NCBI GenBank assembly: GCA_011391085.1
Contig: JAABRD010000042.1
Span: forward strand, 1-45,007
DNA length: 45,007 nt
Direction of reading: 5' to 3'
Source of the DNA: Thiotrichaceae bacterium
GTDB taxonomy: Bacteria > Pseudomonadota > Gammaproteobacteria > Beggiatoales > Beggiatoaceae
Shown piece by piece: positions 1-9,718 of this stretch (its first letter is position 1; each line of letters begins with the position of its first letter). Both the position numbers and the translations under genes were made by a program. The notes beneath the pieces were generated by a model. That model had not been told where the DNA came from and did no database searches. It saw nothing but the letters and a program-made list of their open reading frames with translations.

Positions 1-67
1 GTGATGCCTACTGCCGGCCGGCTAAAGCCTCCACTCCAACGGGGTTTTCCTTAACTTAATGGCATTG
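1..67. repeat. Right half of a composite palindromic repeat cut by the window edge
   Basis: This stretch matches 29705-29770 almost base for base. It has the CCGGCTAAAGCCTCCACTCC arm followed by the outer arm CCTTAACTTAATGGCATT. The left half must lie outside the window. It belongs to the same family as the complete copy at 29629-29768. Confidence 0.8.
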
Positions 68-126
68 TTGCTAAAGCCTCTAGTCCACCTTCGTGGCCAG
101 AGACTTCAAACCGAACTTTAGGAGGT

Positions 127-1113
127 TCAACTATCCCCAATATCCAAATAAACCAATGTTTGAGTAACCAATTGATAGGCAATTTCTCCAAAGGTCATGG
201 GACCTACTAATGAACCGGTTCGCTTCCCTTCCAAGTTTAAGTAAGTATAATTGAGAACACAGTTACAAGCAAAGACTGGGGTATCAACATAATGTAGAAC
301 AATTTCTTCTTTAAATCCAGAGATATAATCTTCTAGGGGGGCCGCAAACCGGTAGTTAACACCTTTAAACACAGGCGCGTAGAAACGGACTCGTTTGGCG
401 GTGGTATCAAGGTGTTGAATCGCTACGTTGATACGCATCCCTAAAGCATTTTTGGCAATCAAAGGAATTCGGGTATCAATTTGTTGTTCTAATAGATACT
501 CGGCAAAGTTTTGAGGTTGGCCTTCAATCAAACAATCTGTGACTTCAAACCCTTCGGTGTCAAAAGTAATCTGGTCTCCCAGGTCGGGTTCAAAGGGGTT
601 CACGGTTTGAATGATGGCCATTTTTTCAAACGGTAAGGAGACGTGCATGACGACGGCGTGTTGGTCAAACATTTCACCTGTTTTGCCATTGAAGACTTTT
701 GGGGTGAGTTGTCCAAGTTGGGTCAAGTGAACACCGGCCACCCAACCCACTATTGGTTTCGCAAATAAATTGGGAAAACTGGGGGCCTGTTGGGCATAGA
801 AAAAATGGGCTGGGCTGGCATAAGGAATGATGATGACCGAGAAACCATTGTCAGGGGCGTCGGCGGGAATGTGTCTCAATTGGTCTTCGGCATAAGTCAG
901 AATGTGGCAATTTTCCGCAAAAGCGGGAATTTCATTGGCAAATAAGTGTGTCGTGGATTCCATCCCGCCTTTTTCCGCGGTCATGAAATAGGGAGTGGTG
1001 CCACCTATCCAATGGCCGGTGGGAAGTTGACGTAACAAGGTCTCATCGCCGGCCAGCAGTAGTCGTTTGCCAGAGTTAATTTTGTTAATGGTGTCCGTGA
1101 GGGTGAGTAGCAT
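127..1113 (-). CDS. Conserved hypothetical protein (possibly DUF6976-type)
   Basis: A 328-residue soluble protein without signal peptide or membrane segment. The N-terminus has LLLAGDETLLRQLPTGHWIG followed by GTTPYFMT. The C-terminus has a conserved-looking CNCVLNYTYLNLEGKRTGSL followed by GPMTFGEIAYQL and two neighbouring cysteines (CNC). From memory this resembles the family NCBI calls DUF6976, whose function is unknown, but I cannot confirm that by search. It stands alone between repeat-filled spacers. No clear Shine-Dalgarno precedes the ATG at 1113, and codon use is like its neighbours. The layout (an opening about a stored value, then GG-containing strands) is loosely reminiscent of FIST sensor proteins, but this is only an impression. 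Confidence 0.8.
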   Translation of the reverse strand: MLLTLTDTINKINSGKRLLLAGDETLLRQLPTGHWIGGTTPYFMTAEKGGMESTTHLFANEIPAFAENCHILTYAEDQLRHIPADAPDNGFSVIIIPYASPAHFFYAQQAPSFPNLFAKPIVGWVAGVHLTQLGQLTPKVFNGKTGEMFDQHAVVMHVSLPFEKMAIIQTVNPFEPDLGDQITFDTEGFEVTDCLIEGQPQNFAEYLLEQQIDTRIPLIAKNALGMRINVAIQHLDTTAKRVRFYAPVFKGVNYRFAAPLEDYISGFKEEIVLHYVDTPVFACNCVLNYTYLNLEGKRTGSLVGPMTFGEIAYQLVTQTLVYLDIGDS

Positions 1114-1202
1114 AATGGGGGTAATTTTTCAAAAATAAGTTTCAAAAACTAGCAAGGGGTATTATAATTGATAAAATTAGAAAAAGTCAAGAAACTGCCG
1201 CT

Positions 1203-1510
1203 GGTGGAGTAGAGGCTTTAGCCGGCCATCGGTGGACTTATGGCTTTAGCCGGTGGACATTGGTGGACTTACGGCTTCAGCCGGTCATCGGTGGACTTAC
1301 GGCTTCAGCCGCAATGCCATTAAGTTAAGGTAGGGTGGATTAAGCGTTAGCGTATCCACCCTCCCCGAAACTGGTGGATACGCTGACGCTTAATCCACCC
1401 TACATTGGCTGGATATTCCTTAACTTAATGGCATTGAGGCTTTAGCCGGGGGCAGTTTCCGGCTGAAGCCTCTAGTCCTCCGGCTGAAGCCTCTAGTCCT
1501 CCGGCGGCTG
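1203..1510. repeat. Repeat cluster with a nested palindrome (1313-1435)
   Basis: The outer arms AATGCCATTAAGTTAAGG (1313-1330) and CCTTAACTTAATGGCATT (1418-1435) are perfect reverse complements. They enclose 30-bp inner arms (1331-1360 and 1373-1402) that pair with one mismatch and begin TAGGGTGGATTAAGCG. On both sides are degenerate tandem units related to GGTGGACTTACGGCTTCAGC and CCGGCTGAAGCCTCTAGTCC. No coding potential is seen between 1114 and 1556. The element lies between the divergent hypothetical gene and ispE. Confidence 0.85.
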
Positions 1511-1589
1511 GTTGGGGAGACAACAGACTCCGTGAATATGAAGAAGCGTTTATATTATGAATGTCACTATATTTCCAAAATCACCTCCA

Positions 1590-2534
<945 letters not shown>

Positions 2535-2600
2535 CTTCATTTAAATTTCCTTTCATCATCCTCACCCAAAAAAACCAAATTTCAAGGGGAGTTTTCAGGC

Positions 2601-3554
2601 GTGTCGTTAAGTGGCATGAAGATATTTACAGGTAACGCCCATCCAGCTTTGGCACAAGCGGTCGCCAATTGTCTGCATTTACCATTAGGCAAAGCCCTCG
2701 TCACTCGTTTTAGCGATGACGAGATCATGGTAGAAATTCAAGAAAATGTACGTGGTAAAGATGTCTTCATCATCCAACCCACTTGTCGTCCCGTCAATGA
2801 CCACCTGATGGAATTACTGGTCATGGTCGATGCCGTGCGCCGGGCTTCCGCAGGCCGCGTCACCACGGTCATCCCTTATCTCGGTTACTCTCGTCAAGAC
2901 CGTAGATCACGTTCGGCACGAGTTCCCATCACGGCCAAAGTCGTCGCCAACATGATTGCCAGCGTCGGCACGGACCGCGTTCTCACCGTAGATTTACACG
3001 CCGACCAAATTCAAGGCTACTTTGATTTGCCGGTGGATAATATCTATGCCTCTCCCATCCTCTTAGGCGATATTTGGAAACACGAATATCCTGACCTCAT
3101 TGTTGTCTCCCCCGATGTCGGTGGAGTCGTCCGTGCCCGTGCCTTAGCCAGGCAACTGGACAATGCTGATTTAGCCATCATTGATAAACGTCGTCCTGGT
3201 CCCAATGAAGCCAAAGTCATGAACATCATTGGCGATGTGGAAGATCGCAGTTGCATCATTGTGGATGACATGGTGGACACCGCCGGCACCCTCTGTGAAG
3301 CAGCCCACGCCCTCAAAGGACATGGCGCGGCCAAAGTTGTTGCTTACTGCACTCACCCAGTTCTCTCCGGCAAGGCCATGAAAAATATTTATGCCTCTGT
3401 CCTAGACGAATTAGTGGTCACCGATACGATTCCTCTCCGCGAAGATGCTGAAAAATGTCCTAAGATTCGGCAACTGAGTATTGCCCAAATGTTAGCAGAA
3501 ACGATGCGGCGGATTAGTGAGGAGGAGTCGGTGAGTTCGTTGTTTATGGATTGA
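2601..3554 (+). CDS. prs: Ribose-phosphate pyrophosphokinase (PRPP synthetase)
   Basis: Prs makes 5-phosphoribosyl-1-pyrophosphate from ribose-5-phosphate and ATP, the precursor for purines, pyrimidines, His, Trp and NAD. Clear motifs are [20 protein letters not shown] (flexible loop and ATP site), [15 protein letters not shown], and the PRPP-binding loop [14 protein letters not shown] (about residues 218-231). The 317-residue length is normal. The start is GTG at 2601, as in E. coli prs, which also starts with GTG: GGGGAG at 2586-2591 sits 9 bases upstream. An internal ATG at 2616 is the alternative. It follows tRNA-Gln by 66 bp, the usual gammaproteobacterial arrangement; rplY, normally next, is here displaced by a 1.6-kb insertion holding two broken genes. 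Confidence 0.97.
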   Translation: MSLSGMKIFTGNAHPALAQAVANCLHLPLGKALVTRFSDDEIMVEIQENVRGKDVFIIQPTCRPVNDHLMELLVMVDAVRRASAGRVTTVIPYLGYSRQDRRSRSARVPITAKVVANMIASVGTDRVLTVDLHADQIQGYFDLPVDNIYASPILLGDIWKHEYPDLIVVSPDVGGVVRARALARQLDNADLAIIDKRRPGPNEAKVMNIIGDVEDRSCIIVDDMVDTAGTLCEAAHALKGHGAAKVVAYCTHPVLSGKAMKNIYASVLDELVVTDTIPLREDAEKCPKIRQLSIAQMLAETMRRISEEESVSSLFMD

Positions 3555-3765
3555 CCGCTTCTCCTGTTAATCTATTTCCCATAGAGAAAGTAAATTGACC
3601 TCTCTTTTTGAAACAGAGAAGTCACTTAAACTCGACGTTCAAGTTTTTTTTAGGCGGTCCATGCTGGACCAGAGGCTTCCGCCGGGTTGGACTAGAGGCT
3701 TCCGCCGGGAAACCTCTATCACCCAGTCCGGCTAAAGTCAATCGCATGGACAAACGCCAAAATGT
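3555..3765. repeat. Spacer with degenerate GGCTTCCGCCGG repeats
   Basis: Two direct units related to GGACTAGAGGCTTCCGCCGG lie at about 3669-3709, and a CCGGCTAAAG remnant is near 3728. These are members of the same family as the repeats at 1203-1510. An imperfect hairpin (about 3598-3624) follows prs but lacks an adjacent T-run, so I do not call it a terminator. Nothing coding was seen here. Confidence 0.6.
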
Positions 3766-4758
3766 ATGACAAACACCATAAATCATCTAAAACTTGCCAA
3801 TTATCGTAGTCTTGACGTGCTAGAATTACACGATATTCAACCCTTCTAGGTCTTCGCAGGACCCAACGGGTCAGGCAAAAGTAACTTCTTTGATGCTTTG
3901 GAATTTGTCAGTTTGGTGAATCGATTTGACGTGGAGGAAGCTTTTAAGCAACATGGCGGCTTTGAAAACATTCAGTGTATCAGTCGTCATGGCGTGGAAG
4001 CTACAGTATTTGAATTTGAAATTCAAGTTACTTCATTAGATATAGAATATCAACTTAAACTAGGTTCAAACAGGGTGCTACGTGACCATCCTTCTTCTGT
4101 TCGTGATGACCATCACAAACCAAAGGCCAAGGACTTCCTTCGTAATATTCGACTCTACCGAATCGAACCGAAAAGCTGTCTCGAAAATTATCGAACCATT
4201 CAAGACCCTTCGAAATTACACCGCGATGGGCGCAACTTGCCCGCAGTGTTAAGCCGTTTAGAAAAAAATGACGACCTTCGCGAAAGCATTATAGAATGGC
4301 TAGAATTGGTCGTGCCTGGTTTAGAAACAGTGCAAACCCAAACGGAGAGATTAACCGGCAGTACCGCGTTAGCTTTTAAAGAAGCGGGCCAAGATAAATG
4401 GTTCCCAGCCCATTTCATTTCTGAAGGCACGATTTACTTACTCAGCTTATTGGTAGCCATTCTTGACCGTCCGCCCGTGGGACTCACTTTAATTGAAGAA
4501 CCAGAACGCGGTTTACATCCCAAAGCGATTCTCCAATTGGCGTAGACCTTTCGGGAACGGGCGACTCTAGCAAGTCCAATTTGGGTGACGACTCATAATG
4601 AATCAGTCATCAGAGGCTTAAAAAATAACGAATTGTGGTTAGTGGATAAAAAAGCGGGAGTGACACAAATGAAACCGGTGCGCGAGTATGATGCTTCAGA
4701 CCTCCCGTTAGACCAAGCCTGGTTGTGCAACGTACTGAATGGAGGACTGCCGTGGTGA
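3766..4758 (+). pseudogene. AAA/ABC-type ATPase (RecF/SMC-like, defence-type) broken by two TAG stops
   Basis: Read in one frame from ATG 3766, the gene begins MTNTINHLKLANYRSLDVLE, the usual opening of AAA_15/AAA_21 ATPases. It reaches the Walker A loop FAGPNGSGKSNFFDALEF, then a signature/Walker B end (LTLIEEPERGLHPKAILQLA) and an H-loop-like VTTHNESVIRGL. Two in-frame TAG codons interrupt it, at 3847-3849 just before Walker A and at 4543-4545 after Walker B. The frame is otherwise open to TGA 4756-4758, so the damage is point mutation and not frameshift. The final TGA overlaps the GTG start of the next gene. Pairs of this ATPase with a small TOPRIM-like partner are typical of anti-phage or abortive-infection modules (RloA/RloB, AbiL-like). 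Residues before the first stop and between stops could still be translated as fragments. Confidence 0.8.
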
Positions 4759-5039
4759 GAATTGGTTTTGTAGTAGAAGGTGACTGTGAAAAATTGCTGA
4801 TTGAGTCGGCTAACTTTCGAACCTGGGCGACACCACAGGGTCTTGAAATTTGCGACCCCGTGATTAATGCGCGGGGGAACGGTAATTTGTGTAACAAACG
4901 AATGAATGTTTATATAGAAAAATATCTTAACGAAGCAAAACCTGATAAAATTGTGGTACTCACCGATTTGGAATGTGATCCATGTGTCACCCAGGTGAAG
5001 CAACGCATTGGCAATCAAAGAACCCCAAATTTAGAATAA
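4755..5039 (+). pseudogene. Truncated TOPRIM/DUF4276-like partner of the broken ATPase
   Basis: The 94-residue product begins with GTG at 4755, overlapping the ATPase stop by GTGA, with GGAGG at 4741-4745 nine bases upstream. RIGFVVEGDCEKLLIES carries the TOPRIM-type acidic residue after a beta strand, and KIVVLTDLECDP carries the DxD-like second acidic pair. Proteins of this type usually run to about 200 residues; this one stops shortly after VKQRIGNQ, so the C-terminal half is lost. The assignment to RloB/DUF4276-type partners is from family knowledge and context. It is probably non-functional together with its ATPase. Confidence 0.65.
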
Positions 5040-5063
5040 GTTACGAATTTATCATCATTTCCC

Positions 5064-5097
5064 CCGCTTCTGGTCGCGGAAGCGGATTTATTTTTAA
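5064..5097 (+). terminator. Hairpin with T-rich tail upstream of rplY
   Basis: CCGCTTC (5064-5070) pairs with GAAGCGG (5079-5085) around an 8-base loop, followed by ATTTATTTTTAA. It would end transcription of the broken ATPase pair, or act as a leader structure before rplY, 57 bp downstream. Confidence 0.5.
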
Positions 5098-5141
5098 CCT
5101 TACTTCCCTTCCTGGGAATTTTTCATTGGAGAACTCCTAAT

Positions 5142-5819
5142 ATGCAACAATTTGAACTAACCGCCCAACCCCGTCAAGACTTAGGGAAAGGTGCGAGCCG
5201 CCGCCTACGTCGTCAAGGACTGATTCCTGCTATCCTCTATGGCGCCGGCAAAGAACCTCGGCCCCTTACCCTAAACCACAATGAGTTGCTAAAAAACTTA
5301 CAGCACGAAGCCTTCTACTCGCATGTTTTAACCCTCACCCTGGACAACCAACCCGAAAAAGTCGTCCTCAAAAATCTGCAACGGCATCTCTATCGCCCTG
5401 CAGTTCTGCACGCTGATTTCTTGCGCATTAGTGAGACCGAAAAACTCGTCATGCACATCCCACTTCATTTTCTCAACGATGACAAGTGCATAGGAATCAA
5501 ACAAGGCGGTGGCATCATTTCACGACACGTCATAGAAGTCGCGGTTCGCTGTTTTCCCAAAGACCTGCCGGAATTTATAGAAGTGGACCTGACAGATGTG
5601 AAACTCAATCAAATTATCCACCTATCTGACTTGACTTTGCCCCCTGGCGTAGAACTGACTGACTGGTCTCCAGAACACAACTTACCTGTCGTCTCGGTCC
5701 ATTTACCACGCACGGCCCAAGTTGAAGAAACGGCAGCCGCTGTTCCAACAGAAGGTCAAGCAGAACCACAAGCTACGGCATCGCAATCACCGGCTAAGAA
5801 AGAGAAAGACAAAGGTTAA
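5142..5819 (+). CDS. rplY: 50S ribosomal protein L25 (long TL5/CTC form)
   Basis: L25 binds the 5S rRNA-containing central protuberance of the large subunit. The N-terminal domain (residues 1-92) opens with [20 protein letters not shown] and GLIPAILYG, the L25 signature, followed by the C-terminal beta domain ([20 protein letters not shown]). At 225 residues this is the long general-stress CTC type, not the 94-residue E. coli type. It ends in a low-complexity Ala/Gln/Glu tail with a final Lys-rich run. GGAGAA at 5129-5134 is the ribosome site. The gene is followed two bases later by pth, as in many bacteria, so the two are co-transcribed. Confidence 0.96.
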   Translation: MQQFELTAQPRQDLGKGASRRLRRQGLIPAILYGAGKEPRPLTLNHNELLKNLQHEAFYSHVLTLTLDNQPEKVVLKNLQRHLYRPAVLHADFLRISETEKLVMHIPLHFLNDDKCIGIKQGGGIISRHVIEVAVRCFPKDLPEFIEVDLTDVKLNQIIHLSDLTLPPGVELTDWSPEHNLPVVSVHLPRTAQVEETAAAVPTEGQAEPQATASQSPAKKEKDKG

Positions 5820-5821
5820 AC

Positions 5822-6415
5822 GTGGCTATTACACTCATAGTCGGCCTGGGCAACCCAGGTTCTCACTATGCAACCACTCGCCACAACGCTGGCTTCTGGG
5901 TCATAGACCAGATAGCCAGCCGTTATCTTGGATCATTGCGGCAAGAATCCAAATTTTTTGGTGAAGTCGGTCGTGTAGAAATTCTGCAAGCTAACGTTCG
6001 CACCTCAGTCTGGTTACAAAAACCCATGACCTTCATGAATCGCAGTGGCCAAGCCGTGGCGGCCCTAGCCAATTACTACAAAATCCCCGCGGAAGAAATT
6101 CTCGTGGTTCATGATGAATTGGATTTTCCACCCGGCACGATACGTCTGAAACAGGGAGGCGGAGATGGCAAACATAATGGCCTAAAAGACATTATTGCCC
6201 ATCTCGGCACCCCCCAATTCTTGCGTTTGCGCGTCGGCATTGGGCATCCAGGCAAAAGTGGCGATGTCACCGCACACGTTCTCAATCCGCCTATGTTGGA
6301 AGAGAAAATCACCATTGAAGCCGCGCTAATTGGAGCATTAGAAGTGATTCCATCGCTAGTCGCAGGCGCAGTTGAGAAGGCGACACATAAGTTGCATAGT
6401 CAGAAACGTGAATAA
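5822..6415 (+). CDS. pth: Peptidyl-tRNA hydrolase
   Basis: Pth hydrolyses the ester bond of peptidyl-tRNAs that drop off the ribosome. [20 protein letters not shown] (residues 5-24) contains the catalytic His and the Asn of the family; [13 protein letters not shown] and [11 protein letters not shown] carry the second Asn and the Asp of the active site. The 197-residue length is normal. The start is GTG at 5822, only two bases after the rplY stop, with AAAGG at the end of rplY as the ribosome site. Translational coupling with rplY is likely. Confidence 0.97.
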   Translation: MAITLIVGLGNPGSHYATTRHNAGFWVIDQIASRYLGSLRQESKFFGEVGRVEILQANVRTSVWLQKPMTFMNRSGQAVAALANYYKIPAEEILVVHDELDFPPGTIRLKQGGGDGKHNGLKDIIAHLGTPQFLRLRVGIGHPGKSGDVTAHVLNPPMLEEKITIEAALIGALEVIPSLVAGAVEKATHKLHSQKRE

Positions 6416-6418
6416 AAA

Positions 6419-6453
6419 TCCAGGAGTCCAAAGCTACGCTTTGAACTCCTGGA
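6419..6453. terminator. Dispersed-repeat hairpin between pth and the RNase T2 gene
   Basis: CAGGAGTCCAAAGC (6421-6434) pairs with GCTTTGAACTCCTG (6438-6451) around the loop TAC, with one mismatch. It lies three bases after the pth stop and 35 bp from the end of the opposing RNase gene, so it can serve both transcripts. It is one member of the family described for 26028-26083. Confidence 0.65.
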
Positions 6454-6487
6454 TTTGAGACGACGAAACAATTTGATTCACCAACCA

Positions 6488-7144
6488 CTATTTCACATTA
6501 CGCACCAACAAATCCGGTTGCCCACAACTCTTCTCCGCCCGTTTCACAACTTCCTGACTACATGCGGCCGGTTCTTCTTGACGTGAATGACAAAAAAACA
6601 CTTCTTTCAAATACCGTCCTGAATCAGAACAATAAACCGCTATCCCATCTGCCGACAACTTAGGATTGGCAGAGATAAACTTTGTCTTCAACGCCTCTAC
6701 GGTTGTTCGAAACGGAGACGACGGTGCTTGATAATTCTTGGGGATGGAAACGGACTCTTTCAATTTTTGGGAGAGTGCCAAATACCCTTCTTGGTCTAGC
6801 CCAGAACAAGTGCCATGTTTTTCCCATTCATGGGCATAGAGTTTCTCGTTGGGATACAAGTTGGGGAACTTCCCAACCAAGTTCTTGGTGAACTTGTCGT
6901 TGGCACAACGGTCTGGGAAACCTCTGTTATACTGAGGCCACAACCCATGCAGGACCAAGCCGAGTTTCTTCCCCACGGCACATTGTTGAGAGTCCGTCTT
7001 TCCCTCCGTGGCACAATGGTCGGGCGACCAAGATAAGACCAACACGTAAAAATCAAACTTCCCCGGCGTACCATCAGCAGAAGATATGCTGGTGGAAAGT
7101 AGTAAGGAAGCAGCAAGCATTTTTTTGAAGCGATTCATCGTCAT
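6488..7144 (-). CDS. Secreted ribonuclease T2 family protein
   Basis: A 218-residue RNase T2 that should cut single-stranded RNA through 2',3'-cyclic intermediates in the periplasm or outside the cell. The first conserved active-site block is LVLHGLWPQYNRG and the second HEWEKHGTCSG, each with its catalytic His. The N-terminus MNRFKKMLAASLLLSTSISS is a signal peptide, with probable cleavage near SSADG. Cysteines (CAT, CA, CAND, CSG, CSD, CHS, CSQ, CG) suggest several disulfides. Two ATGs (7144 and 7138) are possible starts. It stands alone, convergent with pth. Scavenging of RNA or inactivation of foreign RNA are both possible roles. Confidence 0.93.
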   Translation of the reverse strand: MTMNRFKKMLAASLLLSTSISSADGTPGKFDFYVLVLSWSPDHCATEGKTDSQQCAVGKKLGLVLHGLWPQYNRGFPDRCANDKFTKNLVGKFPNLYPNEKLYAHEWEKHGTCSGLDQEGYLALSQKLKESVSIPKNYQAPSSPFRTTVEALKTKFISANPKLSADGIAVYCSDSGRYLKEVFFCHSRQEEPAACSQEVVKRAEKSCGQPDLLVRNVK

Positions 7145-7189
7145 TTTATTTCTCCGTTTATATTAAAGTGTGTCAAATTATATTATATC

Positions 7190-7255
7190 AAATTCAGGAG
7201 TCCAAAGTGCAACTTTGTCCGGGCAAAGCTACGCTTTGGATTCTTGGATCATTAC
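7190..7255. repeat. Imperfect copy of the CAGGAGTCCAAAG hairpin repeat
   Basis: The arms TTCAGGAGTCCAAAG (from 7193) and CTTTGGATTCTTGGAT (to about 7250) flank a second small palindrome, TTTGTCCGGGCAAAG. It occupies the promoter-side spacer between the RNase gene and the next operon. Confidence 0.7.
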
Positions 7256-7277
7256 TCCACGTTAGGTATCATAGAAA

Positions 7278-7676
7278 ATGACCAAAAGTGAAATCTTAAA
7301 AAGTTTGGGAGTTGAAGATACTGCCACATTTGACACCGGCAATTCGGTTTGGTATTCATACCAGATTCGTAGCGCCAAAGTCATTGGATATATCCAATCT
7401 CAGGGGATATATTTAACCGCCTCAATCTTCTCCATTAACAGTCAAAACCCTCAAGATGGCGGACCGGCTTTTCGTAGATTTTATAAAGCATCCCAGAAAC
7501 TTGCGACAGTCATTAATGCTACTAAATTAGAAATATTGGCTATCGCCATCATAAATGAAGACATTTTGGAACATGTCATCGATTTAGGTTTTACCGCTAA
7601 ACAAGTGGTCATTCCTGAAGAATTAGGCAATAATGGCACCGTAGAATGCTATTCTAAAATAATAGACATGAGGTAA
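7278..7676 (+). CDS. Hypothetical protein (132 aa)
   Basis: I do not recognise this soluble alpha/beta protein. It has a possible beta-sheet half (SVWYSYQIRSAKVIGYIQSQ) and a helical segment FRRFYKASQKLATVINATKL followed by strand-helix IAIINEDILEHVIDLGF. It has no signal peptide or cysteine cluster. It is the first gene of a pair: the next gene starts three bases after its stop, so they are almost certainly co-transcribed. The pair sits between core genes in a spacer that elsewhere carries accessory genes, so a small toxin/immunity-like pair is possible but unsupported. Confidence 0.75.
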   Translation: MTKSEILKSLGVEDTATFDTGNSVWYSYQIRSAKVIGYIQSQGIYLTASIFSINSQNPQDGGPAFRRFYKASQKLATVINATKLEILAIAIINEDILEHVIDLGFTAKQVVIPEELGNNGTVECYSKIIDMR

Positions 7677-7679
7677 CTT

Positions 7680-8528
7680 ATGATTCAAGACAATTTCAGC
7701 CACTTTGAATTACTCAAAACCCAAGGCTACTCTCCAGAACAGGCGTATCTTGAGGCGGAACAACAAGGACTCGATTTCTTTGCCCAAATTCGAATGTTAC
7801 GTGCAGTTTACCATTTAAGTTTGCCCGAAGCTAAAGAAGTTATGATGGTTGCGCACCATCAACCGCAGGCGTCAGTCCAGAAAGCTGATATTCTCAAACA
7901 ACACTATCAAAACTTGCTAGAAACGTTGGAGTTAGTAGAACAGAATAAAACCTGGGAATTTTCCCAAGATGAGGCCAGTCAATGGTATTGGAAAAGTTAT
8001 AGTGCTGCCAAAGGCAATTTCAAAACTACGACTTCCACTACTAGGTACGCTTCTTTGGACGAGTGCTTGGCGAACGCTACCGCGAATGGTTATGATGGCG
8101 GTATCGTTACTGAAGCAGAAGTTCAGCAAGTGAAACAACTGTTTAGACACAACCAACACGGTTCGCCCGATGAAGTGGTCTATGAAGATGGGGACTGGCA
8201 TAACTATGATCCTGACGATGGCAACTTTGAAAAAGTGGATGAGGACAGTAATGTATTTGAAATAGACCGCGAAGGCACCTTAACCTACTGGGGTAAATCT
8301 TGGCAACTCGCTAATCAAGAAGAGGCAGAATTGACAACCTCTGACGCTAATCGTATCACGCTTGATTTTCCACCAAACCTAGTCAAAGAACTGTCTGTGG
8401 AAGCTACCCAAGAAGGTTTATCCTTCCCCGATTATGTATTGCGAGTACTGGTGACTCGTCCCATTGCCACGCCTCGGCATCGCAGTGAGAGTCCATTTAT
8501 TTCTGTAAAGTCCGCACAATCTCCTTAA
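7680..8528 (+). CDS. Hypothetical protein with ribbon-helix-helix-like C-terminal segment (282 aa)
   Basis: Function unknown. The N-terminus (about 1-60: GYSPEQAYLEAEQQGLDFF, YHLSLPEAKEVMM) has a helical look, with an LPEAKEVM helix reminiscent of the ribosomal L7/L12 C-terminal fold. The middle is acidic (EDGDWHNYDPDDGNFE). The last third has RITLDFPPNLVKELSVEA then GLSFPDYVLRVL, which resembles a ribbon-helix-helix strand plus two helices. GAGGTAA eight bases upstream supports ATG 7680. It is coupled to the preceding gene. Its 3' end overlaps the 3' end of pyrD on the other strand by 32 bp, so no terminator separates the convergent units. Confidence 0.8.
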   Translation: MIQDNFSHFELLKTQGYSPEQAYLEAEQQGLDFFAQIRMLRAVYHLSLPEAKEVMMVAHHQPQASVQKADILKQHYQNLLETLELVEQNKTWEFSQDEASQWYWKSYSAAKGNFKTTTSTTRYASLDECLANATANGYDGGIVTEAEVQQVKQLFRHNQHGSPDEVVYEDGDWHNYDPDDGNFEKVDEDSNVFEIDREGTLTYWGKSWQLANQEEAELTTSDANRITLDFPPNLVKELSVEATQEGLSFPDYVLRVLVTRPIATPRHRSESPFISVKSAQSP

Positions 8529-9510
8529 CTACCGTTGGCCCATTATAAATCAACCCCGTATAAATTTGCACCAAACTGGCCCCCGCTTGAATTTTCTTTT
8601 GCGCATCCATCGCCGTCAGAATCCCTCCAGAAGCAATGATAGGAATGCGGTCCTGGAGGAGAGTATGCAGTTGTTGCACAATTTGAGTAGAGGGTCTCAG
8701 CAACGGGGCACCACTGAGTCCACCCTTTTCATCACCGTATCGCAAATGACTCACACTGTCACGACACACCGTGGTATTGGTGGCAATCACACCGTCAATT
8801 TTATGCGTCAACAATTTTTGGGCTATCAAAGTGACTTCCTCAGCTTTTAAATCAGGTGCAATTTTGACCACGAGGGGGACATATTTTCGATGTTGTTCGG
8901 CCAACTGTTCTTGGGCTTGTTTGAGGGCATTTAATAAGTTATCTAGCGACTCTCCATGTTGCAAGTCCCGTAACTGTTCCGTATTCGGGGAGGAGATATT
9001 GATAGTCACATAGTGGGCCACCGGATACACTTTAAAGAAGCCAATCAGATAATCACTGATAGCCTCCTCCAAAGAAGTGTCAGCATTTTTGCCAATGTTG
9101 ATACCTAAAATGCCACGATAGTTGGACTTTTGAACATTGCTAATCAAATAATCCACCCCTCGATTATTGAAGCCCATACGATTAATCAAGGCGAGGGCCT
9201 CAGGAAGACGGAAGAGACGCGGCGTGGGATTGCCCCGTTGGGGTCGTGGTGTCACCGTGCCAACTTCCATGAAACCAAATCCCAATGAGGACAGACAGTC
9301 AATGTATTCGGCATTTTTATCGAGTCCCGCCGCCATTCCCACTGGGTTTTCAAAGTGCAGTCCCATGACGGTGCGAGGGACCGACAGGGTGGCACCAAAG
9401 AGGGGTTTGGTGAGTTTCAAATTATGCAATCGTTGCAAGTTTGACAGCGTGAAATGATGCGCCGTTTCTGGAGGTAAGGAGAATAGTAAGGGGCGAATAA
9501 GGGAGTACAT
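8497..9510 (-). CDS. pyrD: Dihydroorotate dehydrogenase (quinone), class 2
   Basis: PyrD oxidises dihydroorotate to orotate at the inner membrane and passes electrons to the quinone pool, the fourth step of pyrimidine synthesis. The N-terminal membrane-associating helices (MYSLIRPLLFSLPPETAHHF) mark class 2. NPVGMAAGLDKNAEYIDCL, the FMN region GILGINIGKN, VTINISSPNTEQLR with the catalytic Ser, and IIASGGILTAMDA are family motifs. I take ATG 9510 as the start (337 residues, as in E. coli). The frame is open further upstream but that extension is translated repeat DNA. It is downstream of glmU on the same strand, separated by two palindromic repeats, so it probably has its own promoter. Confidence 0.96.
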   Translation of the reverse strand: MYSLIRPLLFSLPPETAHHFTLSNLQRLHNLKLTKPLFGATLSVPRTVMGLHFENPVGMAAGLDKNAEYIDCLSSLGFGFMEVGTVTPRPQRGNPTPRLFRLPEALALINRMGFNNRGVDYLISNVQKSNYRGILGINIGKNADTSLEEAISDYLIGFFKVYPVAHYVTINISSPNTEQLRDLQHGESLDNLLNALKQAQEQLAEQHRKYVPLVVKIAPDLKAEEVTLIAQKLLTHKIDGVIATNTTVCRDSVSHLRYGDEKGGLSGAPLLRPSTQIVQQLHTLLQDRIPIIASGGILTAMDAQKKIQAGASLVQIYTGLIYNGPTVVKEIVRTLQK

Positions 9511-9571
9511 AAATTTTAAATAATAGTTCTTAAAATGGTTCTTAACCGTTTTTATAGTAACAAAATACCGG

Positions 9572-9666
9572 TGGAGTGGAGGCTTTAGCCGGCTGGCGGT
9601 AGGTATACTCCGTGTCTCAAGAGTGGGGGAGGCGCCTACCGCCAGCCGGCTAAAGCCTCCACTCCA
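9572..9666. repeat. Perfect 32-bp inverted repeat between glmU and pyrD
   Basis: The left arm 9572-9603 (TGGAGTGGAGGCTTTAGCCG and onward) and the right arm 9635-9666 are perfect reverse complements around a 31-base centre. It is the inner palindrome of the composite at 29629-29768, here without the outer AATGCCATTAAG arms. It lies between two genes transcribed in the same direction. Confidence 0.9.
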
Positions 9667-9667
9667 C

Positions 9668-9713
9668 TGTAGCTTTGCCCGGGCAAAGCTACGCCTTAGA
9701 TTCCTGGATAAAT
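9668..9713. repeat. Partial copy of the TCCAAAGC/GCTTTGGA hairpin repeat
   Basis: TAGCTTTGCCCGGGCAAAGC forms a perfect hairpin and is followed by the right arm ending CTTAGATTCCTGGATA. It begins six bases after the glmU stop and is probably the glmU 3' end signal. Confidence 0.6.
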
Positions 9714-9718
9714 TATGG

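Noticed and set aside
1203-1510. Possible CRISPR or tandem satellite of GGTGGACTTACGGCTTCAGC units
   Set aside because: Units are degenerate, closely spaced without unique spacers, and belong to a dispersed palindrome family.
3598-3624. Terminator after prs
   Set aside because: The stem has a mismatch and no T-run directly after it; support is too weak.
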